Assembly (NCBI GenBank): GCA_015039465.1
Contig: MU130200.1
Span: forward strand, 61,651-125,650
DNA: 64,000 bases
Direction of reading: 5' to 3'
DNA from: Phlegmacium glaucopus
Taxonomy: Eukaryota; Basidiomycota; Agaricomycetes; Agaricales; Cortinariaceae
Made by a program: the position numbers and the translations under genes. This document shows positions 11,688 through 22,874 of the stretch, one piece after another. Numbering within the stretch: position 1 is the stretch's first letter; the number at the start of each line of letters is the position of its first letter. A model generated the notes under the pieces. It saw nothing but the letters and a program-made list of their open reading frames with translations, made no database searches and was not told where the DNA came from.

Positions 11688-12106
11688 ATATCACATCATT
11701 CTGTCCTCACCTCCATGCTCACGCCTCCCTTTGCCTCAGAAGATGCCTTGCAAGCAGCACACACCCAATTCTGGGCCCCAACTCTAAGGTTTTGGTATAA
11801 TTAAGTGAAAGCATATACAGTGTGTTGCAAATTGCCTATAGATACCAGTTGTAAATACCACGGTCGCCTGTAGTAAATTGCCTGTAAAATATGAATATTA
11901 TGGTCTTATCTACCTGCACCAGACCTATGCTACTAGAGAAACTCATTTTTGAACATCTTATGAACTGTAGTAAGGCCTAATAGCTTCAAGTTGATGTTTT
12001 AAAGCCTAGTTTTGACGAAGTCCTTTTTTTTTTTGGGGCCTCTGGCTGGACTAACTAACCAGGTACCGGTCTGGCATTTTGATCCTGGTGCCCCCTTGCA
12101 AAGATC

Positions 12107-12660
12107 AGGATAAGGCTAGGGAGGTAAAAACCTACTATCACCACCTAGATCCTATTGCCCATCCTGAGCCTGGCTTGGAGATGGCATCTTTCATTACTTG
12201 GATGTAAAGGATCTGAAGGATCTGTTGTGGGGAAGACGAGCCAGCTACATGAGGCCATAGTTCATAATACATTTTCTTTCTTTCTTCTATTTTCTGTTAT
12301 TCCACTTAATTACTAAACTTAGACAATGCATAGGTAGCTCATAGATCCTGGACAAAGCAAGGTACGGCCCCTTTCCCTTTCTGTATTGTAGGATTGTGGC
12401 ACCATTATGCTCTCTAGGCCACCATGCCACACCTTCATAGTATAAAAGCCTTAGAATTACAGACCGAAATGATTATCTTATTACTCTAAAAACTCAAGCT
12501 CTATCTAAGTCATAAGGACTCTATCCCCTTTGAACCCGCATAGCAACACTACACTGTCCATTCTCACTTGTTTTTTGAACACCGTTCCAGAATCCAGATT
12601 ACCTTTTACTTTGTATTACATGTGAAAATAGAGCAGAGAAAGAAGAGTGAGATAAGAGGA
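12107..12660. other. no gene seen
   Basis: AT-rich sequence after the hAT-like element, with no frame, repeat end or RNA motif that I can support. Confidence 0.35.
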
Positions 12661-12662
12661 AA

Positions 12663-13623
12663 ATGGATGATCTCATGACCACTGCATGCGACACCTCTAA
12701 TGATGCCAAACAGCGTTGTATGGATGGTAGCAAGGCAGCCGAGTGCATCATTGGCATCCAACATGCCATCAAATTCTCCAAAATATTGTTTACTACTAAT
12801 GTTCATGTTCCAGTACCTTTACCATTTTTTCAAAACACTAATTTGCGTTATATGACTGATTATGTGGCTATGCTGATATGACTTAAAAATTGCATATGTT
12901 TTATTCTAAGAGAGCATGGGGAACAAGTGCAAACATAGAATTTAGTCTACAGGATGATTTAGGTTGTGATGTGGTAATTTCCTTTTGTCACTGCTACCAC
13001 CACAACCTCAAGATAATTCTCCCTGCTCATCATATGAGCAGTTCTATCTTTCTTTTGAAATTAGAAAACACACACTGATTTATTTAAATATAAATTAAAA
13101 GTATTTTGAACCAATGCCTAGAATTCAATCAGATCCAGGTCTCTTAGAATGCCCTGATTTTGCCTCCCCTATTTACGCGGCAGCCCATGCCCCATTTGTC
13201 AATCCTACTACTACCGAGGCACAGGCCATACAACTTCTAAAGAATATTTGGGATGCTGGCAATGATGCTGATAAACTTAGATGGCAACAACAGAACAATG
13301 ATGATGCGGCTGCTCTCACTGAGCACCATCGGTTACAATCAGAGGCTGATCTACTGAGGGTCCAGGCCAGGATTGATGAAGAGGAGAATCTTTGCAAGGA
13401 AGAAATGAAGAAAAACAAAATGAAATATATTTCTATTCCGGATAGAGATGTCCCGACAATAGCTCCTGTTATTGTGTCAAATTATGCAATTAGAAAAATG
13501 GAGAAAGGGTGTTGTACATTGAGTTATGATACTACACAAATGCAAGACTTTACACTCACCCACCAGTCCAATCGGAATCTGAGTAGTCTGAGTAAAAACA
13601 TCAAAAGTCCGAGTTCAGTCTGA
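12663..13623 (+). pseudogene. remnant of a repeat-associated Agaricomycete protein
   Basis: Two separate open pieces are seen. The first (12663-12790) reads MDDLMTTACDTSNDAKQRC. The second (13114-13510) has a NPTTTEAQAIQLLKNIW motif, a charged helix rich in Q, E and R, and an ending PDRDVPTIAPVIVSNYAIRKM. I know this layout from uncharacterised proteins that occur in many copies beside transposons in mushroom genomes; the function is unknown. The homology ends after EKG (about 13512), where family members continue, so this copy is truncated and then meets repeat DNA. Confidence 0.5.
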
Positions 13624-14290
13624 GTCAGTCCGAGTTCAGTCTGAGCTGAGTCTGAGTTGAGTCCAAGTAATTTTTTACTTGGACTTGGACTCAGCTTGGA
13701 CTCAGCTTGGACTGAACTTGGACTGCATCAGGAAAAATGATTTTGACACCTTTAGTGCATCCTGGTGCATTGACCATCTGGATTAAATCACATCAGGAGG
13801 CCCTATGAGTCCCTTAGAATTTATTTAGAATTTATGAATTTTCATATAGAATGTTTAACTGCTTTGTCCAGGAAAGTATTTTGCAATTTTCTCAATAAGG
13901 AGAGCTGCTATTAATAGAATTTAAACATATTCATGGTCCTAAAACAATTCTCTACCATCTTTTTTTTTTAAAAAATTCCTTTTTTGGAATCTTATGTAAT
14001 CTACTCTGACCATATGCTTGAAATCATGCTTATCTGTGATCATGTGACCAATGGTCTGTGTGGGAAGAGGACAAACATGGGTACAAACATGGGTACAAAC
14101 AAGTAGTCTAAGCAATTTACTTGGACTAAGTCTGAGTAAGTCCAATCAGAATCCGATGACACACAGTCCGATCAGATTCCGAGTAGTCCAAGCAATTTAC
14201 TCAGACTGAACTTGGACTGGGCTTGGACTCAAAATTTGAAAATGGCTGGTGCTCCAGCCAAATTTGAGTCTGATTGGAATTAGTGGCTTA
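13551..14290. mobile_element. probable TIR element with (CCGAGT/GGACT)n interior
   Basis: GACTTTACACT at the left and AGTGTAAAG at the right form inverted ends similar to those of the element at 24743-25292. Both share dense CAGTCCGAGT / TTGGACT words inside (13590-13735 and 14105-14265). I could not find a clean target duplication here, so the borders are approximate. Confidence 0.5.
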
Positions 14291-14880
14291 GTGTAAAGAC
14301 CTCAATGATTTTATGATGTCATGTCTTGTTTTTGGATGATAAATCCTTGTTTCAGGATTATAAATCCTTGTTTTATGATGATTAATCTTGTTTCCAGATG
14401 ATAAATCATATTTCTAGATAATTAAATAATCTTGTTTCTTGATGACTGAGCATTGTTTTGTGATGTCATATGTCACAAAAATGTCACAAAGTGTTTCACT
14501 GTTTCAGGAACTTTATTGATGTTTACTGATATGTTCCTAGGACTTGTATGACAAATTCCTTCATATTTGTAGACTTGATAGTTACTTTAGATTGCAAGTT
14601 GTTCATTTGACCATTATGGATTTTTGTATGGTTAGAGTCTGAAACTTTTGTACTGTTATTTAACAGTATGATAAATAGATCAATCCAGATCATAGTTATC
14701 TGCTGATTAACATTCAAGACTTTGCAATTTCCAGTTTAGTCAACAAGTGTAGTCAACACTTTTGACCCTTACACTATCAATTTGTAGATTAATTCATGAT
14801 TGGTTTATTGATCTTTTTGATTCAATTGAAGAATAATATTATGAAAAATGAATAATCCATAGGTATTCAGTTTTCAATCC
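14291..14880. other. AT-rich, no gene; short TGATAAATC repeats
   Basis: Bases about 14310-14460 hold a loose tandem of TGATGATAAATCCTTGTTT words. The rest has no open frame with a recognisable product. Confidence 0.4.
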
Positions 14881-15358
14881 TATCACTGCCCAACTCCTAT
14901 AGTGTCCTGATTTTGGAACCGGAAGAGTAAGGAACAAGGTGGAAGCCTCAGTGACTTAGAGGATGAACAAGAGGAGGAAACTAAGTTGATATTTGAAAAG
15001 GAAAACATACAAGCTTCAAGTACTTAAATAATAATAAGGAATAGCAACCAAAATATGAAAGATAAATATAAAGTGCTGCATTCTGCTCCTGGAAGGTCCT
15101 GCATTCTTTGGTGAATAATCCAATGCTGGTGTGCTGACTGATAATGGGAAAGAGATGACAAAGAATGGTTGTTATGGTGAGGATGCAGGAAAGGGGTTTG
15201 GAGTAATGCCAGAAGAATCAGAATGACACAGAAAGGTCTCAGAGTTGGATGTAGGAAGAGTAGATCCAGATACAAGGGAAAGCACTGGTACAGAGTACGG
15301 ACTACCAGAGACAGCTTGAATGGAGCCAGACCGGAGTAATGTAAGACAGAATGTAACA
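14880..15358 (-). mobile_element. truncated LTR of the chromovirus family (family A)
   Basis: Reverse complement of the LTR at 27771-28343 (starts TGTTACATTC on the minus strand at 15358). The other end is lost near 14880. It abuts the LINE fragment exactly inside its RNase H tail codons, so it probably inserted there. Confidence 0.7.
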
Positions 15359-15896
15359 AGAGCAGACAAAGAGGCCAAAAAAGCCACTACAGAGAGGCAT
15401 GGCAGATGCACCAATCTACCCAAACTTCTTCACAAAGAGCTACTCTACAGCAAATCAGCACTGCAGAAAACTTTTCACGCAGAGCTAAAATCAATTGCAC
15501 AGCTCAAATGGAATGACTCACCCAGATACAATTGTTTCAAGTCCATCCTACCATCAGCACCTTTGAACAAGTACCTTACACTGACACACCCTCTCTCATG
15601 AAAACATACCTCCATTCTCACTCAACTCAGAACCACCCATGTGCCTCCTTGCCAAGCACCTATAATGTATGGGCAAGACAGACTTGCCCTTATGCCCTAC
15701 CTGCCAACTATACAACAAAACAGTACTACACTACATCCTTCAATGCCCAGCATTCATGGTACCAAGGTTTGCAATGCAAGCCTTGTTGGGACCAATAGCA
15801 CATAACTTATCAAAGATACTCAACTTGCCTGCTGCGTTGAAACCACTTTTCTGTTACATCAAAGCCACCAAAAGATTTTGCCACCCAGCCAGCTAA
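15359..15896 (+). pseudogene. 3' end of a non-LTR (LINE-type) retrotransposon ORF2
   Basis: Starts in RADKEAKKA, the usual end of the RNase H domain of fungal LINE-like ORFs. It continues with a PRYNCFKSI segment and then, in another frame, the zinc-knuckle-like tail CPTCQLYNKTVLHYILQCPAF that follows RNase H in these elements. At least two frameshifts and a stop break it. The reverse transcriptase proper is absent. Its 5' side is cut by the LTR before it. Confidence 0.65.
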
Positions 15897-15934
15897 ACTC
15901 TGTTCAATATCATTCCTCACTCCACACACCCATC

Positions 15935-16266
15935 TGTCAGGGGACACCTATTGTGTCTGCCTCTATGCTTGCTTAGTATGTACTTACCTTCACTCACTCT
16001 ACGATCGTATCCCATACCACATCCCTCATCCTGCTCCTTGTGTTCTCCCTCCTATTGTTGTAGTAGTTGTCCCTTCGCCGATGACACCGTGGCAGGTGTC
16101 TGTTTATATTTAGTTTTACCTTGTCCTACCTTCCATTACATCCTAGCCATATATAGTTGAATTAGCTCTCACGCCTGTAGTATATAGACAAAAGGTGGTT
16201 ATCTTCAATAACCACCTTTGTATTTTGTATTAAACTTGGTTCCTGGGTTCCCTTATTGCCCTAACA
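15935..16266 (+). mobile_element. solo LTR (family E, 332 bp)
   Basis: Ends are TGTCAGGGG and CCCTAACA, with the 5-base target duplication CCATC at 15930-15934 and 16267-16271. It contains the hairpin AAGGTGGTTATCTTCAATAA with its partner AACCACCTTTGTATT, probably the RNA 3' end signal. It is about the same length as 16963-17289 and clearly the same family. Confidence 0.9.
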
Positions 16267-16479
16267 CCATCTGACAATACTCCCACCCCTCCTACATTAA
16301 TCACTATCTAATATATTCTATCCCCAATTTTAGCATCCCTTACTCTTTTAGCACTATTTTCACATTGAAGCCCATTCATGGGACCTTCACGCAGTTGCCA
16401 CAGCCCCTTTACATAGTTAATGCTAGTATTTTACCTACAGTAGATAATTACAGTGTATGTACTCTCTGACATATGGTTC

Positions 16480-16917
16480 ACCACAACAGAGAATAAAATA
16501 GGATTAAAAAAAAATTAAAAAATAAAAAAGAATTTGAGGACATAACAGAGATATGTAAATAAATAAATAAATAAATAAATGGTGTGATAAATAAAGATAA
16601 TAAAAATGGTGTCATGTGAAAATGAATAAAATAATAAAATAAGAAGAAGTTGAATTGGGATTGGGAGTTGGACCAGGACTGATTGGGATTTGGGAGTTGA
16701 GTTGGGACCAATTGGGATTCAGGAGTTGAGCCAGTCAGTTTGGGTTTGGGTCAAGTTTGTCAATGAGGTGGAATATACAAGGTCATAGTCGGGTGTAGAT
16801 TCAGAAGTTGAATCAGGAGTTGGTTCAGGGGTTGGTTCAGGAGTTGGTTCGGGATCAGGCTTGATTGGGAGTCAGGGGTTGGGTGAGAAGCCAAGTGTCC
16901 CCTAACAATATGTTGTT
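16480..16917 (-). mobile_element. degenerate LTR fragment (family D)
   Basis: On the minus strand it starts TGTTAGGGGACAC at 16917. It shares the A/T block and the ATATCTC.GTTATGTCC word with the LTRs at 31654-32565. The far end is not recognisable. It holds a (TAAA)n tract near 16557-16580. Confidence 0.6.
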
Positions 16918-16943
16918 GTGGTAGGTCATCCTACATTGTTGTA

Positions 16944-17648
16944 TGTAGTGTTTGAAGGTCTGTGTTAGGGGATACCTTATTGTATCCGCCTCTATGCATG
17001 CTTAGTATGTATTTACTTTCACTTACTCTACAATCATATCCCATACCACATCCCTTCATCCTACTCCTTGTGTGCATCCCCTTATCGTTGTAGTAGTAGT
17101 CCCTTTGCCGATGACATCATAACCGATGTCATGTTTATATTTGGTTTTACCTCGCCCTACCTTCTATTATGTCCTAGCCACATATAGTTGAATTAGCTCC
17201 CACACTTGTAGTATATAGGTGTAAGGTGGTTATCTTTGATAACCACCTTTGTATTAAACTTGATTCCTGGGTTAACACCTCCTCTAACAGTCTGGTTACA
17301 AGACTGGAAAAAGACCAGTCTCAATTAACCGGTTTTTTTCGGTTTAGACCGGTCTGAACCGGCAAAAGGGTAGCCCTAATTTAGCCCTTTCCAACGAGCC
17401 CAAGATCATAAAAATCCGATAACAACTGGCTGAGAAATAAATATCTGCTAAAATAAGGCATTTTACTAATATTACTGTAGAAAATCCATATCCTAACAGA
17501 ATTTAACGTTATTGGGCTTGTTTGGAAGCTATCATTAAACTAAACAACCATTTTTGATACAAAAATATATCTTTGTGAGCAGAAGACCGGTTACAGACTG
17601 ATTAAGATCAGTTAGGACCAGGACCAGTCCTAGGACCAAAAAACACTG
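16944..17648. mobile_element. hAT-like element interrupted by a solo LTR
   Basis: The left end TAGTGTTTGAAGGTCTGGTT resembles the end of the hAT-like element at 23375. The right end GGACCAAAAAACACTG is its partner. The interior shows the same CCGGTC / GACCGG words. A solo LTR with its own target duplication lies inside at 16963-17289. No clean 8-base duplication was found outside, so the outer borders are approximate. Confidence 0.55.
16963..17289 (+). mobile_element. solo LTR (family E, 327 bp), nested
   Basis: Starts TGTTAGGGG and ends CTCTAACA, with target duplication GTCTG at 16958-16962 and 17290-17294. If the LTR is taken out with one duplication, the hAT-like end reads on continuously. 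Confidence 0.9.
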
Positions 17649-17660
17649 ATGTAAACCGGT

Positions 17661-18639
17661 TGTTACATTCCATCATACGTTACTCCGGTCCAGCTCCGTC
17701 GGAGCTGTCTCCGGTAGTCTGTACTCCGTACAGTGCTTTCCCTCACATCCCTCACTACTCCTTCTATGTTCAACTGCAAGACCTTTCCGTGTCATTCCAG
17801 CTTCCTCCGTCTATACTCCGCACCCATTACCACTTCTTCGCCACTACCACTACTTCTTTGTCATCACGTTCCCACTATCAGTCAGCACACCACCCATGGA
17901 TTATTCACCCCAAGAATGCAGGACATTTTGGGAGCAGAATGCAGCACTTTATATTTATACTTTATATTTCGGTTGCAATTCCTTTTATTATTTATGTTAT
18001 GAACTTCTTTTTCTTTTTCTTATCACCACCGAACACATGCCCGTTTCACCACCACATGCCTCACTTATTCTTTTCATCTCCGCTTTACATATGTTCACCT
18101 CACTCCTTTCATTGTTTTGTCTATTATTAACCATGCCTACCTTCTTACATGCTGACGTTTCACCTATGCACAACTCTCTCTTATTTACTATAAATACCGT
18201 ATTTACACTACTGTATTTCTTTAGCTAATTCTTGAGACTCTAACCTCGGTTACCTTGCTCTTGATATTCTCAAACTCTTAAGACGCTGCCTCGAGAACTA
18301 TCTCTTGGTAATCTTCTGAGCTCATCAAACAAACAAACAATCTTCATACGACTGTTTACGGCCAGACTCCTCTGAGCCGTTCGAAGTTGTAACAATTTAA
18401 GTACTTGAACTTGTATGTTTTCCCTCAGTTCGAATATCAACATAGTTTCCTCCTCCTAGTCTTCCTCTAAGTTACTGCAACTTCCGGTTCCACTCCGTTC
18501 TGTTCTTACTCCAAAATTAGGACATGAAGGTTTAGGGTAGCACAGCATATACACTGAGGCTATAGTCCTTTCCCGTTCCATGGTTCCGTTCCGATCAAAC
18601 TCTGTCCAATACTCCGGAATAGAGTTCTTGAACTTAACA
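17661..18639 (+). mobile_element. 5' LTR of chromovirus (family A), split by a nested LTR
   Basis: Starts TGTTACATTCC and ends GAACTTAACA. Without the nested 400-base insertion it is about 575 bp, like the copies at 27771, 49520 and 50300. It is followed by the leader and gag, so it is the 5' LTR of the element. Confidence 0.9.
17995..18394 (+). mobile_element. nested solo LTR (family B, 400 bp)
   Basis: Starts TGTTATGAAC and ends GTTGTAACA. Target duplication ATTTA is at 17990-17994 and 18395-18399. It contains a TATAAATACC promoter-like word near 18189. A second, more damaged copy of this family starts at 49153. Confidence 0.92.
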
Positions 18640-18721
18640 GTATATTCAAACTCCTCAACCCACTCCTTCTATGCTAACTTGTTCTAAAACTTCCAAAAAA
18701 CAATTACCGATACAAGAAATT

Positions 18722-20620
18722 ATGTCCCAAGAACACACCCCCACCAGGCAGACTCCTTTGCCTGATGTAGTCAAAGAGGCTAGTCATATTGATGAACCTT
18801 GGAGTACTACGGATGATGTTGAGTCTCCTTCTATTCCTTTCAATCAACTCATTTCCGCTTTGAATTCCCTTGGGAAATCTTCAGCCAAGTCTGATTCGGC
18901 TGGCAGACTTAGAGAGCCTGAACCCTTCACGGGTAAGGATCCTAAGAAACTAAAAGCTTTTCTTTTCCAGTGGATGACTTCCCGTAGGAATCTGAAATTT
19001 CAAACTGGTATCAAATTCCAGCTTAAATTAGATAGCTTAGATTTAGAATCATTTGAAACCCAGTCTGCATCCCGTGGACATGAAAATTCCAGATTTGTTT
19101 TCGTATCAGATTGTGTTTATGTCATCAAAGACCGTCATCAATCCTGGATTATTTGCACTGTCATGATGTTATCCGATTATTAGTGGGCAAAGTATATGAT
19201 ACATAGACTGCTGTTTTACCTCATTATTGTTTCTGAATGTCAGGACAATTGAATCCAGCCTGATGATTGGCTGGATGAGGGTTATCAGCATATCCTCTGG
19301 TAAATGCAATGGAGGGAGTCAATTAGCAATGTTGAAGGTTCACAGCCCTTATTAATTATCAGGCTTGTAACACCCAAATGAATCCATGAAGCTCCATGAA
19401 CAGCAAAGCGGATAATATAGGTGAGAGGACTGTCAGAAACAGCCGATCAACAACTAAACATGGATCTTGGCGGTACATATACCATTTATGGACCCGACAT
19501 GACATCAAAATGCATTTGAAATGCCCCAAAATGTTTGTAAGAGGGTCCTGACCCCATTTCAGACCAAGCAATCTGAAATCATCTGAAATGCCCTCTCAAT
19601 TTGAAATTATGTGCGATAGGGGTTCGGCATCGTGGCTGATGGGAATTTGGAACTATTTGGAATATCAAACTTGTATCAAATCTCTACGGGAAGTCATCCA
19701 GTGTAGGCTCTATTTCCGGAGCTCTTCCAACACATTCCGAGATGACTCCAAGCGAGTAACATTTGCTTTGTCCTATCTCCGGGATGTTGCTCAGGAATGG
19801 TTTGAACCTGGAATTTCCGGACTCACTGACGAACCTCCGTCTTGGCTCAAAGATTGGGATCTCTTCGTGGACGAGCTCCAATCCAACTTCGGCCCTTTCA
19901 ACGAATCCGCTGATGTAGAACACAAACTCACTAATCTCCGAATGAATGAAGGACGGCCAACGTATCTCCGATTACTTAGTCCGGTTCAACTCCTTGGCAG
20001 TCCGCTGTACTTGGGGTGAGCCCGCTCTTAGGTATAGGTTTTACGAAGGTTTACCTTCCCGACTCAAGGATGAAATTACCAAAGGAGACGGCAAGCCTTG
20101 GACCTTAACTGCGATGCGTCAAAAAGCTTAAAACGCTGATGCTCGACACTGGGAATGTATGCAAGAACATTCTCGGGAACCAGCTCCACAGCAACACCAA
20201 AACCCTCCTAAGGGTCCTACCCCTTCTTCATCCTCCTCCGTACCCTCTTCCAACCCTTCTTCCAGTTCCGGAAAACAGTCTTGGCCTTTGGATCAAAAAT
20301 CCGTTAAGCCCGCAGACTCCGGTAAGACTTCTTCCACTCCTCCGAAACCTAATCTAGAAGGCAAGCTGGACTCGCGGGGTAGACTTACCCAGCAAGAAAG
20401 GCAACGCCGGATAGATAATAAGCTCTGTCTTTTCTGTGGCAAGCCTGGTCATATTGTTCCTGACTGTAAGCTTGCCAAGGCAAGCTCAGCTACCGTTTCT
20501 GATTCTGTTTCCGAGTCTGTTCCTGCTAAGCCAAAGGACTCCGGTTCAGAGAGAAAAAAAAAGACTAAGCAATTCACTGGACTCAGCACAGACGGTGAAT
20601 TGCGAGAAGCCCTGTGCTGA
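18722..20620 (+). pseudogene. chromovirus gag, broken
   Basis: Gag (capsid plus nucleocapsid) of a Ty3-type element. The start is MSQEHTPTRQTP and the capsid region runs to KKLKAFLFQ at 18970. There a DNA element interrupts it, and it resumes at 19704 with CRLYFRSS..FRDDSKR and AQEWFEP. A frameshift lies near 19950 and a TAA at 20129-20131 (likely from CAA). The C-terminus has the CCHC knuckle CLFCGKPGHIVPDC near 20427 and a lysine-rich tail. Removing the insertion does not restore one frame, so the gene is dead. Confidence 0.88.
18973..19698. mobile_element. TIR DNA element inside gag (726 bp)
   Basis: Inverted ends GATGACTTCCCGTAG with the duplicated CAGTG on each side (18968-18972, 19699-19703). 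The site lies inside the gag codons, and the uninterrupted reading LFQ-CRLYFR supports the borders. The duplication could also be read as longer (TCCAGTG), so the superfamily is open. No transposase. Confidence 0.75.
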
Positions 20621-20689
20621 GCTTGTTGCAGTTCTAAATGCAATAATCTCTCCAAAAACCTGAGCAGTCTTTGTTTCTCTTCTTTGTGT

Positions 20690-22282
20690 TCAATTTCTGA
20701 ATGTTGATTTTTCCGCTTTCATTGACAGTGGTTCCACTCACTGTTTCATGGATGAGCATTACGCGAAGTCCAATGATTTTCCTATTTTTCCTATTACTCC
20801 TATGACTCTCCGTCTCATTGATGGATCTTCTCCGGGCATGATCACCCATGCTACCATTGTTTCCATTCAGTTCTCGTGTGGTTCCGTCCACAAAATCCGA
20901 TTCTTACTAATTAAACTGGATTCTGATTTTCCTGCTGTACTTGGGCTTGACTGGCTCACCCGACATAATCCATTGATTGACTGGGTCGATAGCAGTGTAA
21001 CTTTCCAAGACCGTATAGTTATCCTTCCAGTTCCCACTTCTGTTTCCGCCAAGGCGCCCGTTCCAGTATCTGACATTACAATGTCTGATACGGTTTCCAC
21101 GAGTTTGAAGGTTGAAAAACCTTCCGATACTATTCTGGAACCACTTCCTGATATCCCTTTTGTTCCCAAACCATTGACCACTCCTAAAATCTCCTTAGTG
21201 TCTGCTGCAGCTTTCATGAGGTCCATTCGTTCTGAAGGAGCACAATGCTATTCCATTTCCGTTCACAATCCAGTCGAGGCTGCTGGTCGTTCCGCCTCAG
21301 CCTCCGCTACACCTTCCAATTCTGACCTGGACAGTGTTCCGGAAATATATCATGAATTTTCGGACGTCTTTTCCAAGGGCAAAGCTAACACTCTAGTGGA
21401 TCATTGAGAGTATGACTTAAAAATTGAAATCGATGAGTCCGCTAAGCCCCCTTTGGGTCTGATTTATCCCCTTTCTGAATCTGAGTTAGGAACGCTCTGA
21501 GAATTCATCAACGAGCACCTAAACATGGGTTTCATCCCCCCCTCAAAGTCTCCTTTTGGAGCACCTGTCCTGTTTATCAAGAAGAAGGACGGGTCACTCC
21601 AGCTTTGCGTCGACTTCCGAAAACTCAATGCCATCACTCGGAAAGACAAGTATCCCTTACCCCTTGTTTCCAACTTACTTGATGCTCCCCGCAAATCCGG
21701 AATATTCACTAAAATCAATTTAAAGCATGCCTACCATCTCGTCCGGATCGCTGCCAGAGACAAATGGAAGACTGCTTTTCGTACCCACTATGGCTCCTTC
21801 GAATGGCTCGTCATGCCATTCAGACTTACCAATGCCCCTGGCGGTTTTCAAAGATTCCTCAACACCATTTTTGCTGACCTTTTAGATGTGTTCGTAATCA
21901 TCTATCTGGATGACATCCTCATTTTCTCCATCAACAAAAAAGATCACATCAAACATGTCTCCGAAGTCCTCCAACGGCTTCGAGATAATAATCTCTTTGC
22001 CAATGGTACGAAATGCATTTTCCACACCAATTCCATCAAGTACCTGGGTCACATGATTGGTCCTGATGGCCTTTCTATGGATCCGGTGAAAGTCCAAGTC
22101 ATTCAAGACTGGCCAGAACCTCGGAAAGTCAAAGATGTTCAGTCCTTCCTCGGTTTTGCTAACTTCTACAGGCATTTCATCCACAACTACTCCGACATTG
22201 TGGTTCCATTGACTCGTCTCACCCGGAAAAATATTCCGTGGGTTTTTGATGACAGTTGCTGCCTTGCTTTTAAGACTCTGTT
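20690..22282 (+). pseudogene. chromovirus pol, part 1: protease and reverse transcriptase
   Basis: The aspartic protease shows AFIDSGSTHCFMD near 20724. The RT carries VDFRKLN, a degraded [13 protein letters not shown] (usual form MPFGLTNAP..FQ) and the catalytic YLDD near 21903, then [12 protein letters not shown]. Two TGA stops at 21405-21407 and 21498-21500 sit where family members have arginine. The frame ends abruptly at about 22282, where an inverted LTR begins; the RNase H domain and the integrase zinc region are missing. Not functional. Confidence 0.9.
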
Positions 22283-22874
22283 AGCATAGGAGTGGGTGAG
22301 CAGTTCGAATATACTGTTAAGTTTAAAACAAGGAAGTCACGTCGGAGTTACTCCGGAACAGTAAGCGGAAAGGACATTGGCCTCAGTGTGTGTGCTGTGC
22401 CGCCCAGCTCCTAAGGTGTCCTGATTTCGGAATGGAAGAAGAAGTAATAAGATGGAAGACCTCAGTGACTTAGAGGACGAACAAGAGGAGGAAACAAAGT
22501 TGATAATTGAACTGCGGGAAAACATACAAGTTTGAGTACTTTAAATATAAAAGGAATTGCAACCGAAATATAGAATATAAATATAAGTGCTGCATTCTGC
22601 TCCCGGAAAAGGTTCTGCATTCTTGGGTGAATAATCCATGGCTGGTGTGCTGACTGATAGTGGGAAAGTGATGACAAAGGAATAGTTGTTATGATGAAGG
22701 TGTGGTAAGGTGTTTGGGATATCATCGGAAGAGTCGGAGTGATATGGAGAAGTCTCGGAGTCGGACGTAGGAGGAGTAGAGTCGGAGACAAGGGAAAGTA
22801 CTGGAACAGAGTACGGACTACCGGAAACAACTCTGTCGGAGTCGGACCGGAGTAATGTGTGATGGAATGTAACA
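22283..22874 (-). mobile_element. inverted family A LTR plus leader replacing RNase H
   Basis: 22315-22874 is a complete LTR in reverse (minus-strand start TGTTACATTCC at 22874, end at 22315). It is followed on the minus strand by 32 bases that match the leader just after the 5' LTR (18640-18675). There is no target duplication (TATAC against CAACT). It is therefore a rearranged 5' end of a sister copy, not a clean solo LTR. Confidence 0.85.

Larger units (their letters stand above)
11083..12098. mobile_element. hAT-like non-autonomous element (1016 bp)
   Basis: The perfect 20-base inverted ends start CAAGGGGGCACCAGG. Exact 8-base target duplications CAAAGATC lie at 11075-11082 and 12099-12106. 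It has no transposase. Inside are a 76-base direct repeat pair and a tRNA-like block. Confidence 0.9.

Noticed and set aside
15935..17289. One short LTR retrotransposon with two LTRs
   Set aside because: Each LTR has its own different perfect 5-base duplication, so they are two independent solo LTRs.
17660..18228. Plus-strand ORFs of 89-156 codons starting MLHSIIRYSG
   Set aside because: Similar frames recur in every family A LTR copy and cross the border of the nested LTR; they are chance frames in LTR DNA.
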